38,386 nt of DNA from Fidelibacterota bacterium (GTDB taxonomy: Bacteria; Fidelibacterota; UBA8477), in the NCBI GenBank assembly GCA_021734045.1, contig JAIPJR010000015.1, forward strand, positions 1 through 38,386, read 5' to 3'. Below the pieces are notes generated by a model, which did no database searches, was not told where the DNA came from, and saw only the letters and a program-made list of their open reading frames with translations. Below, piece after piece: positions 25,735-34,566 of the stretch (position 1 is the first letter of the stretch; each line of letters begins with the position of its first letter). The translations under genes were made by a program, and so were the position numbers.

Positions 25735-26592
25735 CTATTTTTCCAGTGAGTGCTGGTGAATACAGAGCGCTGCTGCACCCAGAATAGCGATATGCTCCTC
25801 AGTGGAGCAGGTGATTTGGAGCCGGGTGAGCGTGCGGGGGAAAACCAGTGAATTCAGTACATTGAACATGCTTCCCTTGAACAGGGGGTAGGACTTGCTC
25901 ACTGAACCGCCCAGGATGATTAAGTGAGGATCAATCGCGTACACAATCATTTTCAGCGCGTTTCCCAGATGTCGTCCAAATTCTTCAAAGAGTTGCCGCG
26001 CGGACGAATCGCCCTTTCGGAAGAGTTGAGCCGCCTCCTGCCCTGAAATATCCGCCTTGCGGTGGAAAAACTTTCCACTACAATACTCTTCCAAAATGCC
26101 TTCCCGGTAGGGCAGCATACCAAATTCACCAGCTCCACCATTGGAGCCGGTGTAGAGGTGCCCATTCATGAGAATGCCTGATCCCAATCCCGTCCCCAGA
26201 ATCAATCCTACCACATTATTATAATCCCGCGCCTGACCAAAATATTTTTCCCCAATGACAAAAGCATTGGCATCATTATTAATCTCTGCCGGGCGATCGA
26301 ATTCTTTTTCCAACAGCATTTTCAAGGGCACTTCATGCCAACTGGGGATATTCTGGAGATTATAAACAATACCCCGCTGGTGGTCCACCGCACCGGGTAC
26401 CGCCACGCCGATACCCTTCACATCATCGGTAATAACCTCACGAATCAGCTCCACCAGTGTTTTGTAAACCTGACGACTTTCGTTGGTTTTTGGGACTGTA
26501 CGATTTTTGACTGCTTGTAATGTGTGTTTTTGAACCAACCCTACCCGCAGGTTGGTTCCTCCCAGGTCAACCCCCAACCAGCTCTCCGTCAT
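25735..26592 (-). CDS. ROK family sugar kinase
   Basis: A 285-aa ATP-dependent kinase of the ROK family (glucokinase or N-acetylmannosamine kinase group). The phosphate-binding loop is GVDLGGTNLRVGLV, the sugar-binding Asp is in INNDANAFVIGEKYFG, and the LILGTGLGSGILMNG block is typical. The usual zinc-binding CxCGxxGC segment is missing; only EYCSGKFF is found in its place, as in a minority of ROK enzymes. GGAG lies seven bases before ATG 26592, and a good promoter lies 15-45 bases upstream. The symporter gene follows downstream on the same strand, so it probably phosphorylates what that transporter brings in. Exact sugar unknown. Confidence 0.9.
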   Translation of the reverse strand: MTESWLGVDLGGTNLRVGLVQKHTLQAVKNRTVPKTNESRQVYKTLVELIREVITDDVKGIGVAVPGAVDHQRGIVYNLQNIPSWHEVPLKMLLEKEFDRPAEINNDANAFVIGEKYFGQARDYNNVVGLILGTGLGSGILMNGHLYTGSNGGAGEFGMLPYREGILEEYCSGKFFHRKADISGQEAAQLFRKGDSSARQLFEEFGRHLGNALKMIVYAIDPHLIILGGSVSKSYPLFKGSMFNVLNSLVFPRTLTRLQITCSTEEHIAILGAAALCIHQHSLEK

Positions 26593-26607
26593 GAATCAAC
26601 TCCATCC

Positions 26608-26635
26608 ATATTATTTCCACCCGATGACTGGGCAA
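26608..26635 (-). promoter_or_regulatory. Promoter of ROK kinase/symporter unit
   Basis: On the minus strand TTGCCC (26635-26630) and TAATAT (26613-26608) stand 16 bases apart, 16 bases before the kinase ATG. It lies divergent to the TetR promoter with about 80 bases between their -35 boxes. Confidence 0.5.
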
Positions 26636-26718
26636 AGAATACGCCAAGCGCCGGATGGTTATCAAGCACAATTACGCACCGGTTCAGTTAAGAATTACAC
26701 CAGGGCTGCAAATATTTC

Positions 26719-26747
26719 TTGCATGTATCAAACGAATACGGTATTAT
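26719..26747 (+). promoter_or_regulatory. Promoter of TetR/export operon
   Basis: TTGCAT (26719-26724), a 17-base spacer and TATTAT (26742-26747) predict a transcript start near 26754, about 40 bases before the chosen TetR start. The -10 box overlaps an inverted repeat AATAC-G-GTATT (26736-26746), which could be a repressor site. Confidence 0.65.
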
Positions 26748-26780
26748 CTGAACGAATATGGAACAAGAAAACGAATATCG
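26731..26780 (+). repeat. Three AACGAATA direct repeats around TetR promoter
   Basis: AACGAATACG (26731), AACGAATATG (26751) and AACGAATATC (26770) stand 20 and 19 bases apart, about two helical turns, across the -10 box and the start site. Such an array next to a TetR gene is a likely operator for autoregulation; the link to TetR is inferred from position. Confidence 0.6.
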
Positions 26781-26794
26781 TAAATAAGAGCCCT

Positions 26795-27406
26795 ATGGAA
26801 TCAATACTTCCCCCACGAAAAAACAAGAAACCACGCTCCAAGCATGATCAACTTTTAGCGTCCGCCAGAGAGCTCGTGAGTCGGCACGGCGTGCGGCGGG
26901 TAACCGTGGAAGAAATTTGTCGCAAAGCCAATGTGAGCAAGGTGACCTTCTACAAGTATTATCCCAATAAACAGGCGATTGTGTGGCGAATCCTGGACGA
27001 TATGGTGGAATACGGGGTTGCCAAGTTTAATGAGATTATCGACATGGATATCTCTTTCGAAGAAAAACTACGACTCATTATTCAGGTGAAGATGGAGGAG
27101 AGCGCCAAGTACAGTGAGGACTTCCTGGACGAGCTCATCCATGCTGATCCGGATTTGATGCAGCATTTTTGGGAAAAAGCCATTGCTGCCCAGAATTTGA
27201 CCATGGATTTTTTCAAAAAAGCACAGCAAAATGGCGAGCTGCGTACTGATATGAATCTGGACTTCCTCCAATTCATGCTGGACCATGTGCAGGATTTGAT
27301 TCAGGATCCACGCTTGAACAAATTGATTCCCTCGAAACTGGATTTAATTCGGGAGCTCATCAATTTTTGGTTCTACGGACTGTTACCTCAGGGAGGTTCC
27401 CGGTAA
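26795..27406 (+). CDS. TetR family transcriptional regulator
   Basis: A 203-aa repressor-type regulator. The N-terminal helix-turn-helix is VTVEEICRKANVSKVTFYKYYPNKQ (about 39-63), preceded by a basic segment (PPRKNKKPRSKHDQ), and the C-terminal helical part would bind a small ligand. The ORF track begins at 26552, but that extension reads through the promoter and operator repeats; the ATG at 26795 (MESILPPRKN) is the first that lies behind the predicted transcript start and gives normal TetR length. It opens an operon of an outer-membrane barrel protein, an ABC transporter and a LolA-like protein, and probably controls them. The effector ligand is unknown. Confidence 0.88.
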   Translation: MESILPPRKNKKPRSKHDQLLASARELVSRHGVRRVTVEEICRKANVSKVTFYKYYPNKQAIVWRILDDMVEYGVAKFNEIIDMDISFEEKLRLIIQVKMEESAKYSEDFLDELIHADPDLMQHFWEKAIAAQNLTMDFFKKAQQNGELRTDMNLDFLQFMLDHVQDLIQDPRLNKLIPSKLDLIRELINFWFYGLLPQGGSR

Positions 27407-27408
27407 CC

Positions 27409-28497
27409 ATGGTGCACGCCAATTCTTCAATTTTGAAATTGCTGATAATTTGGACTGCACTTGCCCAACTGGCATTCGCCGGCGATTTCACCATTAAAAT
27501 GAGTCAGGACACCCGCGTGAATGATGCCTCCGGTTCTCCTCACATCTCGGTGCGGTTTTTACCGGAATATTTCGGACCGTTGGGAATGCTGAGTGGCGGA
27601 CAGCTGGAGATGGATGTGGCGGCTGACCTCTACTTCAACCTCACCACCGGCGCCCAGAGTATCCAATCGCCTTTGGATGAACTGCTCTACCGGTCGTGGC
27701 TACGCTGGTCAACCCATCAATTTGAGGTGCGGCTTGGAAAACAGGAGTTGAATTTTGGGCCGGCGCGACTGCTGCGATCGCTGCGCTGGTTTGATGCCCG
27801 TAATCCACTGGATCCTCTGGGGCTGACGCAGGGGGTCTGGGCATTTACAGGTCGCTATTACTGGCTGGACAACAAGAATTTATGGGCATGGACGATTTTC
27901 AATCCGAGAGATCTGGCCATGGGCATTGATCTCTACCCGGCTGAACGACGTACCTTTCAGCTGGGCGGGCGTCTTCAAATTCCAATGGGATTGGGCAATC
28001 TGGCAGTGACCATTCATGAGAAGGTGTTGGCGGGTAGCGAGACACCGGAATGGCGCATCGGTCTGGATGGCCAATGGGATGTTGGTGTGGGACTGTGGTT
28101 CGAAGCGGTGCGGGTGATGGAACCCAAATCCAGTACTATAGCATGGATGAACCTTGTCACGCTGGGCGGCGATTACACGTTTGGTATTGGAAATGGATTA
28201 TATGCCGTAACGGAATACCAGAATATTCACAATTCAGCGCTGGATCAACCCAGTCAGACATTTGCTGCGCAACTCAACTATCCCATCGGGTTCATGGATC
28301 AGCTCTTTTTGCTCACGCTGTACAATGATAATCTCCATTTTTCCGGTTATTATGCCGGATGGCAGCGCCAGTATGACCGGTTGAGCTGGCAGATTCTGGC
28401 CGGTTATATGGATAAAGAATTAACTTGGCAGGCGTCATCCTCCATTGCATTCATGGCGCAGAAAAGCCTGCAGTTAACCCTGATGTACACCATTTGA
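27409..28497 (+). CDS. Predicted outer-membrane beta-barrel protein
   Basis: A 362-aa protein with a signal peptide ending near AFA|GDF and alternating beta strands rich in aromatic residues (LYRSWLRWSTHQFEVRLGKQ, GRYYWLDNKNLWAWTIF), typical of an outer-membrane barrel. It shows some likeness to DUF1302/alginate-export-type barrels by style, not by a clear signature. No enzyme motif is seen. The chosen start is ATG 27409, two bases after the TetR stop; GGGAGG lies 12 bases upstream, slightly far. Position before a Lol-like ABC transporter suggests it is the outer-membrane part of the same export path, but this is inference. Confidence 0.6.
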   Translation: MVHANSSILKLLIIWTALAQLAFAGDFTIKMSQDTRVNDASGSPHISVRFLPEYFGPLGMLSGGQLEMDVAADLYFNLTTGAQSIQSPLDELLYRSWLRWSTHQFEVRLGKQELNFGPARLLRSLRWFDARNPLDPLGLTQGVWAFTGRYYWLDNKNLWAWTIFNPRDLAMGIDLYPAERRTFQLGGRLQIPMGLGNLAVTIHEKVLAGSETPEWRIGLDGQWDVGVGLWFEAVRVMEPKSSTIAWMNLVTLGGDYTFGIGNGLYAVTEYQNIHNSALDQPSQTFAAQLNYPIGFMDQLFLLTLYNDNLHFSGYYAGWQRQYDRLSWQILAGYMDKELTWQASSSIAFMAQKSLQLTLMYTI

Positions 28498-28586
28498 GCA
28501 GAAAATTTTAAGATGCATACTAATCTGGCAAACAACTGTAACCCCCACTCCACCGCTTTCAGCGGTTGGAAGGGCAGGAGCGACGG

Positions 28587-29300
28587 ATGAAATCAACGAC
28601 CCAACCTTTGATTGAGCTAAAAAATGTGGTCAAACGCTATCCCATGGGTACCACCTGGTTTACGGCGCTGGAGGCGATTGATCTAACCGTGGAAAAAGGT
28701 GAATTTACCGGCATTGTAGGACCCAGTGGATCGGGGAAAACAACCCTGTTGAACATCATTGGCTCGTTGGATTCACCAACCGAGGGTTCTGCGCAGGTAC
28801 TGGGACATTTTATCGAGAAGCTCTCTCACAAGGAGGCCGCCCGCCTGCGCAATCATCATTTGGGATTCATTTTTCAGACCTACAATCTGCTTCCGGTTTA
28901 TACGGTGTACGAGAATGTGGAATTCCCGCTCCTGCTGCTGGGGCTCAGTAACGACGAGCGAAAGAAGATGGTCCTGGATGCCCTGGAGTGGGTGGGGTTG
29001 ACGGACAAGATGAAAAGCCGTCCCGCGCAATTATCCGGTGGCGAATCCCAACGGGTGGCCATCGCCCGGGCAGTGGTGAAAAAGCCGGAACTGGTGTTAG
29101 CGGACGAGCCCACTGCCAATCTGGATGCGGAAAATTCGCATCATATTTTAAAGGCCATGGTGCGGCTGAATCAGGAATTGGGAACCACGTACCTGTTCTC
29201 CACCCATGACGAAAAGGTGATTCAATACCTGCGGCGTAAGATCACGCTATTCGACGGGAAAATCGCTTCCGATGACGTGATGACACCGCAAGGAGGTTAG
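28587..29300 (+). CDS. ABC transporter ATP-binding protein (LolD/MacB type)
   Basis: A 237-aa ATPase that energises the two permeases that follow. Walker A is GPSGSGKTTL, the Q-loop region is FIFQTYNLLP, the signature is LSGGESQRVAIARA, Walker B is LVLADEPTAN and the H-loop is STHDEK. The sequence after Walker A (LNIIGSLDSPTEGSAQVLG) is of the LolD/MacB/FtsE subgroup, which works with FtsX-like permeases in lipoprotein release or peptide export. ATG 28587 is preceded by GCAGGAG and is preferred to the TTG at 28566 in the ORF track. It precedes the first permease by six bases. Confidence 0.93.
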   Translation: MKSTTQPLIELKNVVKRYPMGTTWFTALEAIDLTVEKGEFTGIVGPSGSGKTTLLNIIGSLDSPTEGSAQVLGHFIEKLSHKEAARLRNHHLGFIFQTYNLLPVYTVYENVEFPLLLLGLSNDERKKMVLDALEWVGLTDKMKSRPAQLSGGESQRVAIARAVVKKPELVLADEPTANLDAENSHHILKAMVRLNQELGTTYLFSTHDEKVIQYLRRKITLFDGKIASDDVMTPQGG

Positions 29301-29305
29301 TGATT

Positions 29306-30478
29306 ATGCTGCTCTTTAAGTTGGCTTTTCGTAATGTAATTGGGGCGGGATTGCGGACCTGGCTCAATGTGGTGGTTTTGTCGCTTTCATTTGTCACCAT
29401 TATCGGTATGCAGGGTTTATACAAGGGTATGCAGTACCAATCGGAGGATGCCATGATCCGGGTTGAATATGCCGGTGGACAGTATTGGCATCCCAAATAT
29501 GATCCCTACGATCCCTTCACGCTGGAGGAGAGTCATCAGCCTGTAACCGGTGCTGCCCGGCGGGCCGTGGAGGCCGGTGACGCCATCCCTATCCTGATTA
29601 CGCAAGCCACGATTTATCCTCAGGGGCGGGTTTCGTCGGCATTGCTGAAGGGTATCCCTCCCGAGCAGGAGATCATGGAATTTCCCAGTGAACAGCTTCT
29701 GCGGACAGATCACGCGATTCCGGCGCTCATCGGCACCAGAATGGCCAAGGCAAATCGTTTGGCTGTAGGCGATTACCTCACGGTACGCTGGCGGGATGCC
29801 AATGGCACCTTCGATGCCCAGGATGTGCAGATTGTACATATTTTTTCCACCATCGTCGGCAGTGTAGATGGCGGCCAAATCTGGGTGCCATTGCAGCACT
29901 TACAGTCCATGTTGAAAATGCCCGGTGAAGCCACGCTGATTACATTGAAACAAGAGATTTCCGAACCGCCGGTACTCCCGGGATGGGATTATAAGGGCAT
30001 GGATATTCTCATGGCGGATCTCCGTGAGATGGTGGCCAGTAAGCAGGTCGGTGGATCAATCATGTATTTTCTGCTGCTATTTCTGGCGTTATTAGCCATT
30101 TTTGACACGCAGGTACTTTCTATTTGGCGGCGCAAGAAGGAGATGGGGACGCTCATGGCACTGGGGTTAACGCGGCGTCAGCTCATTGGGCTGTTTACTA
30201 TAGAAGGCGGGATGTACGGTATTCTGGCAGCTTTACTGGGGGCGATTTATGGTACACCGCTCATCGTCTGGTTTGCCACGCATGGTTGGGAGATGCCGGA
30301 AATGGTTGACGATTTTGGGTTTGCCATGGGCAGTAAACTGGTACCCAGTTACTCCTTTTTCCTGGTACTGGGGTCCACCCTGTTGGTGCTCCTGACCGTT
30401 ACAATTGTGAGTTTCCTACCTACCCGCAGAATTGCCAAACTTGAACCTACCGATGCATTGCGGGGGAAGCTCACATGA
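29306..30478 (+). CDS. FtsX/LolCE-type ABC permease, first of two
   Basis: A 390-aa permease with the MacB/LolC/E layout: one N-terminal membrane segment (FRNVIGAGLRTWLNVVVLSL), a large periplasmic domain of about 220 residues, and three C-terminal segments (including FLLLFLALLAIFDTQVL and LGAIYGTPLIVWFA). The C-terminal motif WRRKKEMGTLMALGLTRRQL is the FtsX coupling helix region. The start at ATG 29306 is nine bases behind AGGAGG, better than the GTG at 29300 in the ORF track. It overlaps the next permease. The usual LolC/E lipoprotein-binding 'hook' cannot be checked by eye. Confidence 0.88.
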   Translation: MLLFKLAFRNVIGAGLRTWLNVVVLSLSFVTIIGMQGLYKGMQYQSEDAMIRVEYAGGQYWHPKYDPYDPFTLEESHQPVTGAARRAVEAGDAIPILITQATIYPQGRVSSALLKGIPPEQEIMEFPSEQLLRTDHAIPALIGTRMAKANRLAVGDYLTVRWRDANGTFDAQDVQIVHIFSTIVGSVDGGQIWVPLQHLQSMLKMPGEATLITLKQEISEPPVLPGWDYKGMDILMADLREMVASKQVGGSIMYFLLLFLALLAIFDTQVLSIWRRKKEMGTLMALGLTRRQLIGLFTIEGGMYGILAALLGAIYGTPLIVWFATHGWEMPEMVDDFGFAMGSKLVPSYSFFLVLGSTLLVLLTVTIVSFLPTRRIAKLEPTDALRGKLT

Positions 30479-31749
30479 TACGATTCCTATTGAAAGGTTT
30501 GTTACGGGATCGCTCCCGCAGTCTGTTCCCGATTCTCACTGTCACCGCCGGTGTCATGGCCACATCCCTGGGGCATTCCTGGTTCAATGGAGCGCTGGGA
30601 GGAATGATTACCACCACGGCCAATTTTCAAACCGGCTATGTGAAGGTTATGTCGCGGGCTTATGCAGAATTGTCAGACGAAATGCCCAATGATCTGGCAT
30701 TGGTGGAAGTGGAAGCCTTGCTGGATGAGTTAGAAAATGCCTATCCGGAATGGCAGTTCACTCCCCGGATTCATTTCGGTGGACTCCTGGATATTCCCGA
30801 TGAACATGGTGAAACCCGCTCCCAGGCACCGACGATGGGGTTTGCCGTGGATTTGTTAAATCCTGATGCCGGCGAGCTGAAGCGATTAAAAATCAACGAA
30901 TCCATCGTACGGGGCAGGGCGCCCCAACAGCCCAATGAGATTCTGGTGGCTGATGAGTTGGCACGCAAACTGGAAGTGGAGCCGGGTCAGGTGGCCACAA
31001 TTATCAGCAGTACCATGAATGGGAGCATGGCATTTTTTAATTTCACGGTTTCGGGTACGGTGAATTTTGGCATTCTCGCGCTGGACCGGGGTAGTATCAT
31101 TGCAGATATCAGGGGGGCACGCCGGGCACTGGATATGGAGGATGCTGCCGGTGAAATTGTGGGTTTTATGCCGGGTGATAATTACCGCGATGAGACCGCC
31201 CAGGCATTAGCTGACGATTTCAACGCTCGATATTCCTATACCGAAGACCAGTTTTCACCCACCATGGTTACCCTTGCGGATCAAAACGGAAATCGCTGGA
31301 TTCTGGATATGGTAGGTGCCATGGGATCGATACTGGTAACGATATTTATTATCGTGATGTCATTGGTTCTGTGGAATTCCGGGCTGATGGGCAGTTTGCG
31401 ACGCTATGGCGAAATCGGTGTTCGGTTGGCGATTGGCGAATCCCACGGGCAGATTTATCGCGCCATGCTGTTGGAATCGGTACTGATTGGGATCATGGGC
31501 TCCATCATTGGTACGGCCATCGGGGTATCACTGGGATTGTGGATTCAGTCTCATGGAATTGATATTGGTTCCATGATGAAGGAGAGCAGCATTATGATGG
31601 ACAATGTCATCCGCACCAAGGTCACCACCACCACCTGGTACATTGGCTTTATCCCCGGACTGCTGGCCACCTTCATCGGTACCGCCTTCGCCGGAATCGG
31701 GATATACCGGCGCCAAACCGCATCGCTATTTAAAGAATTGGAGGTTTGA
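30475..31749 (+). CDS. FtsX/LolCE-type ABC permease, second of two
   Basis: A 424-aa permease overlapping the first (ATGA). It has one N-terminal segment (SLFPILTVTAGVMATSLG), a periplasmic domain of about 250 residues and three C-terminal segments (GAMGSILVTIFIIVMSLVLW, IGIMGSIIGTAIGVSLGLW and a last one near GLLATFIGTAFAG), with RRYGEIGVRLAIGESHGQIY as the coupling region. Two unlike permeases with one ATPase is the LolCDE arrangement. Its partner is presumably the preceding permease; substrate is inference. Confidence 0.88.
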   Translation: MIRFLLKGLLRDRSRSLFPILTVTAGVMATSLGHSWFNGALGGMITTTANFQTGYVKVMSRAYAELSDEMPNDLALVEVEALLDELENAYPEWQFTPRIHFGGLLDIPDEHGETRSQAPTMGFAVDLLNPDAGELKRLKINESIVRGRAPQQPNEILVADELARKLEVEPGQVATIISSTMNGSMAFFNFTVSGTVNFGILALDRGSIIADIRGARRALDMEDAAGEIVGFMPGDNYRDETAQALADDFNARYSYTEDQFSPTMVTLADQNGNRWILDMVGAMGSILVTIFIIVMSLVLWNSGLMGSLRRYGEIGVRLAIGESHGQIYRAMLLESVLIGIMGSIIGTAIGVSLGLWIQSHGIDIGSMMKESSIMMDNVIRTKVTTTTWYIGFIPGLLATFIGTAFAGIGIYRRQTASLFKELEV

Positions 31750-31751
31750 GC

Positions 31752-32522
31752 ATGATTGGCGTCACTAGTATGAATCGAATTGGTCGCGCTATTTTCGTAC
31801 TCATGGTGTCTCAGTTAACACCACTTCTGAATGGGCAGCAGCAACCCACTGCGAAGGAATTACTACAAGCGCTGGATGACAACATGGTGGCGGAGAACCG
31901 GGTGACGGTTTCCACCATGATTATTCACGGCCGGCGTGGTAGTCGCTCCATTCAATCCAAATCCTGGACTCAGGGCAGCGAAAAAGCCTATACTGAATAT
32001 CTGGCACCGGCACGAGAGCGGGGTACCAAAATGCTGAAGGTGGGTGACCAGCTCTGGACCTATTCACCTGCCACAGACCGCATCATTCAGATTGCCGGTC
32101 ACATGTTGCGGCAATCGGTCATGGGGTCCGACCTGAGTTATGAAGACATGATGGAAGATCAGACATTATCGGAAATGTATTCCCCGGAAATTGTGGGGAG
32201 TGAACCCGTTGACGGGCGTGACTGCTGGATTCTGGAACTCACGGCCAAAAATCCCGGCATCACCTATCATTCCCGCCGGGTTTGGATTGACAAGGAGCGG
32301 AATATTGCGCTGAAGGAAACCCGTTATGCCGCCAGCGGGAAATTATTGAAAGAAGCTTTGGTCAAAGAGGTTTTTCAAGTGGAAGGACGCTGGTACCCCA
32401 AACACATGACCTTCAAAGATATGCTTTCGACGGGTGAAGGAACCGAGTTTATCGTGGACTCCATAGACTTCAACGCAGAAATACCGGATTATATTTTTAC
32501 GAAAGCAGTATTAAGAAGGTAG
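31752..32522 (+). CDS. LolA-like outer-membrane lipoprotein-sorting protein
   Basis: A 256-aa exported protein with a signal segment (about residues 7-28, FVLMVSQLTPLLNGQQ). The mature part matches the outer-membrane lipoprotein-sorting (LolA/LolB-like, DUF4292-like) fold, with ARERGTKMLKVGDQLWTYSP, GSDLSYEDMMEDQTL and VWIDKERNIALKETRYAASG as characteristic blocks. Such a protein carries hydrophobic cargo through the periplasm. Following an ABC transporter of LolCDE type, it would take the released cargo to the outer membrane, perhaps to the barrel protein at the head of the operon. ATG 31752 lies seven bases behind GGAGG and is preferred to the TTG at 31746. Confidence 0.85.
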   Translation: MIGVTSMNRIGRAIFVLMVSQLTPLLNGQQQPTAKELLQALDDNMVAENRVTVSTMIIHGRRGSRSIQSKSWTQGSEKAYTEYLAPARERGTKMLKVGDQLWTYSPATDRIIQIAGHMLRQSVMGSDLSYEDMMEDQTLSEMYSPEIVGSEPVDGRDCWILELTAKNPGITYHSRRVWIDKERNIALKETRYAASGKLLKEALVKEVFQVEGRWYPKHMTFKDMLSTGEGTEFIVDSIDFNAEIPDYIFTKAVLRR

Positions 32523-32538
32523 ATATCGCTCACCATAA

Positions 32539-32571
32539 ATCCCGTTTGTTTTCCTCGAAACGGATCCTTTT
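32539..32571 (+). terminator. Weak terminator after LolA-like gene
   Basis: ATCCCGTTT and AAACGGAT pair with one bulged base, followed by CCTTTT. The T-run is short, so confidence is low. The 200 bases 32523-32723 show no other feature. Confidence 0.35.
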
Positions 32572-32723
32572 GGGGATGAACTTAATCAATCATGGTGAAC
32601 TTGTTTCAGCATCTTCCTGCCGTCGATCGTAGACCTTGAAATTTATTCCGTGTGACGAGCAAGCGCGGTTCTCTTTGAGACTGCATTAATAAAAAACAGG
32701 GGTGGAAAATCATCTCTGAAAAA

Positions 32724-34199
32724 TCAGCCTGTCTCCAGAACCTCCCATTCCAGATTCCAGTCCCATTGGTCAAAATAGAGATTGCCACCGCGCCATTCCA
32801 CCTCGCCGCGTTGTGAATCGATGGTCTCTGAGCGCGGGAAGGTTTTTGCCGGGAAAAAGGGTTGGCTAATCGCATCATTAAAAATCAGCCGATAGCTGTC
32901 CATCCCGGAAAGATAAAACCACTGCAAATCCCGCTCTTTGGTTTTACGGAGTCCGTAGGTCACATCCATGGGCACCCAACCATAGGGCTCAAAATAAATC
33001 ATGCCCCAGTCATGCATACTGTCATCCGGGGGCTGGAATTCCCACCCCGATTGCCACCGGGCTGGGATGCCGTTCATGCGACACAATGTGATGAAAAGCA
33101 GGGTCTGAATGCCGCAGTCGCCATGACCATTTTCATAAGCATAGGTACAGATTTCACCAATGGTCGAGTACTCCCGTGCTGACGCCCAGGGGATATTATT
33201 ATCCACCCATTCGAATAAAATCCGGGCTTTCCGATACGGATTTTGTTCTCCCTGCAGGAGCCGTTCGGATAATTTTCGAAGTTCCGGTGTGAAGACAATA
33301 TGTGGCGGCTCTTCCGCCAGGTAAGGCGCGAATTTTTCCCCTGCCCGGAGCGGTTCAACCGATTCGGCAATGACTGGTGCATAAAGACCATAACTGGTGT
33401 ACTCGTAGCTCACCTCAAAATGAGTCGGTTCGTCTTTCAGTGCCGGTGCCTGAAAATAAATGGTGCGTTGTAATGCGGTACTGTTGGGGGCGATGATGTA
33501 CTGAGCAGGGGTCGTTTTTTTCAGTGAAATGTCCACCTGACGATCGCGGATGAGGCGGGGATAGGGAATCCAGGCGCGAATCATTTCACCTGCAGGTACG
33601 ACACCCGGTTCCACATCGATGCGCTGGGTTACACGCATCCGGACTGGCTTCACATAACGCCGACCGGTAGTCTCCACCTCGCGCATAATTTGGGCATTAT
33701 GCTTATCCAGTTCCAACTTGGCACCGGAGCCGGAGGTCATTTCCTGTTCCGGGTGTTTTTCTTCCCAAATGGCTTTAGCGGTGGGATCAATCCGAAAAAG
33801 ATTGCGGGCAGCCCGGTTAAAATAGCGCTTCTCGCCATCAATGATGCGGAATTCCAGAGCTTTACTTTCCTCCCAGCGGCGAATATCCTCATTGGAGACA
33901 TCCGGTATGGTTTCCTTGATCTCGGCCACCACCGCTTTTCGCGTTTTGGTGAAGTCCTTCTCGATCCGACTCATGCGTTCCAGCAAAAATTCCATATCCA
34001 GGCGCTGTACGGGATCCATGTCCTCCGCAGTGGCAAAAATATGGGCAATTGATGCACGGGCTTTGGTGAATTCACCCGCGTCAAATAGTTCCTGGTAATT
34101 ATTCCCTGGTGTGGATTCGCAGCTCATGAATACTCCTGCGCTGATGAGCAAACTGATTAACAAATATTTTTTACCTAACTTCATCCTACCTTGTCCCAT
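32724..34199 (-). CDS. Transglutaminase-like lipoprotein
   Basis: A 491-aa protein with a lipoprotein signal (lipobox VFMSC, Cys27) and a C-terminal transglutaminase-like domain with an apparent complete triad: Cys362 in GHGDCGIQTLL, His396 in MHDWGMIYF and Asp412 in VPMDVTYG. Residues about 30-170 are helical, rich in charged residues and repeats-free; about 180-300 are beta-rich (RAWIPYPRLIRDRQ and others), a common companion of such domains. Lipoprotein attachment puts it in the periplasm. It could cut or cross-link proteins, or act as a peptidase, and the substrate is unknown. ATG 34199 lies five bases behind GGGGG. It stands alone on the minus strand; the facing gene unit is 200 bases away. 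Confidence 0.85.
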   Translation of the reverse strand: MGQGRMKLGKKYLLISLLISAGVFMSCESTPGNNYQELFDAGEFTKARASIAHIFATAEDMDPVQRLDMEFLLERMSRIEKDFTKTRKAVVAEIKETIPDVSNEDIRRWEESKALEFRIIDGEKRYFNRAARNLFRIDPTAKAIWEEKHPEQEMTSGSGAKLELDKHNAQIMREVETTGRRYVKPVRMRVTQRIDVEPGVVPAGEMIRAWIPYPRLIRDRQVDISLKKTTPAQYIIAPNSTALQRTIYFQAPALKDEPTHFEVSYEYTSYGLYAPVIAESVEPLRAGEKFAPYLAEEPPHIVFTPELRKLSERLLQGEQNPYRKARILFEWVDNNIPWASAREYSTIGEICTYAYENGHGDCGIQTLLFITLCRMNGIPARWQSGWEFQPPDDSMHDWGMIYFEPYGWVPMDVTYGLRKTKERDLQWFYLSGMDSYRLIFNDAISQPFFPAKTFPRSETIDSQRGEVEWRGGNLYFDQWDWNLEWEVLETG

Positions 34200-34566
34200 T
34201 TAATCCCCCTGTGGAATCACAACACCAGCCGTCTGGATTGTGACCCGGTGTCTCCTCTGATGTAACTCTGTAAGCTTAATCTAATGTCAGATTGAAATTG
34301 GCCAATGCTTTAATCTGGTTGAGATGGGAGCTGGCGCTTGAAAAAGTATAAGCCGTGAATTTTACCAACACGCTGCTAAATGAGAATGCTTGCCTGTTGG
34401 ATGAAATGATTAATTCCCCGATAATCGGACTGGTTTTTAATTCTCATAACGCCAGGGTGAAAGTATGCGCAATGATTTCCGGTTTCACCCTAAAAACCTT
34501 GTAAAGCTGTCAAACAGCCGGAATCCCTGTTTAACTTTTAACCTCCCAGGTTACATTTAGCCTCAG
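34200..34566 (+). promoter_or_regulatory. Leader region of glpD-like gene with two inverted repeats
   Basis: This 367-base stretch holds no gene. AGGGTGAAA (34454-34462) and TTTCACCCT (34483-34491) can form a hairpin of nine base pairs around a 20-base loop. TAACCT-CCC-AGGTTA (34539-34553) is a second, short palindrome just before a -10-like TACATT (34552-34557). The ATG follows nine bases later with no ribosome site. A repressor site in the promoter spacer is possible. Confidence 0.4.

Noticed and set aside
26552-26794. N-terminal extension of the TetR gene
   Set aside because: The extension crosses the divergent promoter, operator repeats and the kinase start; ATG 26795 gives normal TetR length.
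32606-32878. 90-aa minus-strand ORF
   Set aside because: Overlaps the 3' end of the transglutaminase-like gene in another frame, with no features.
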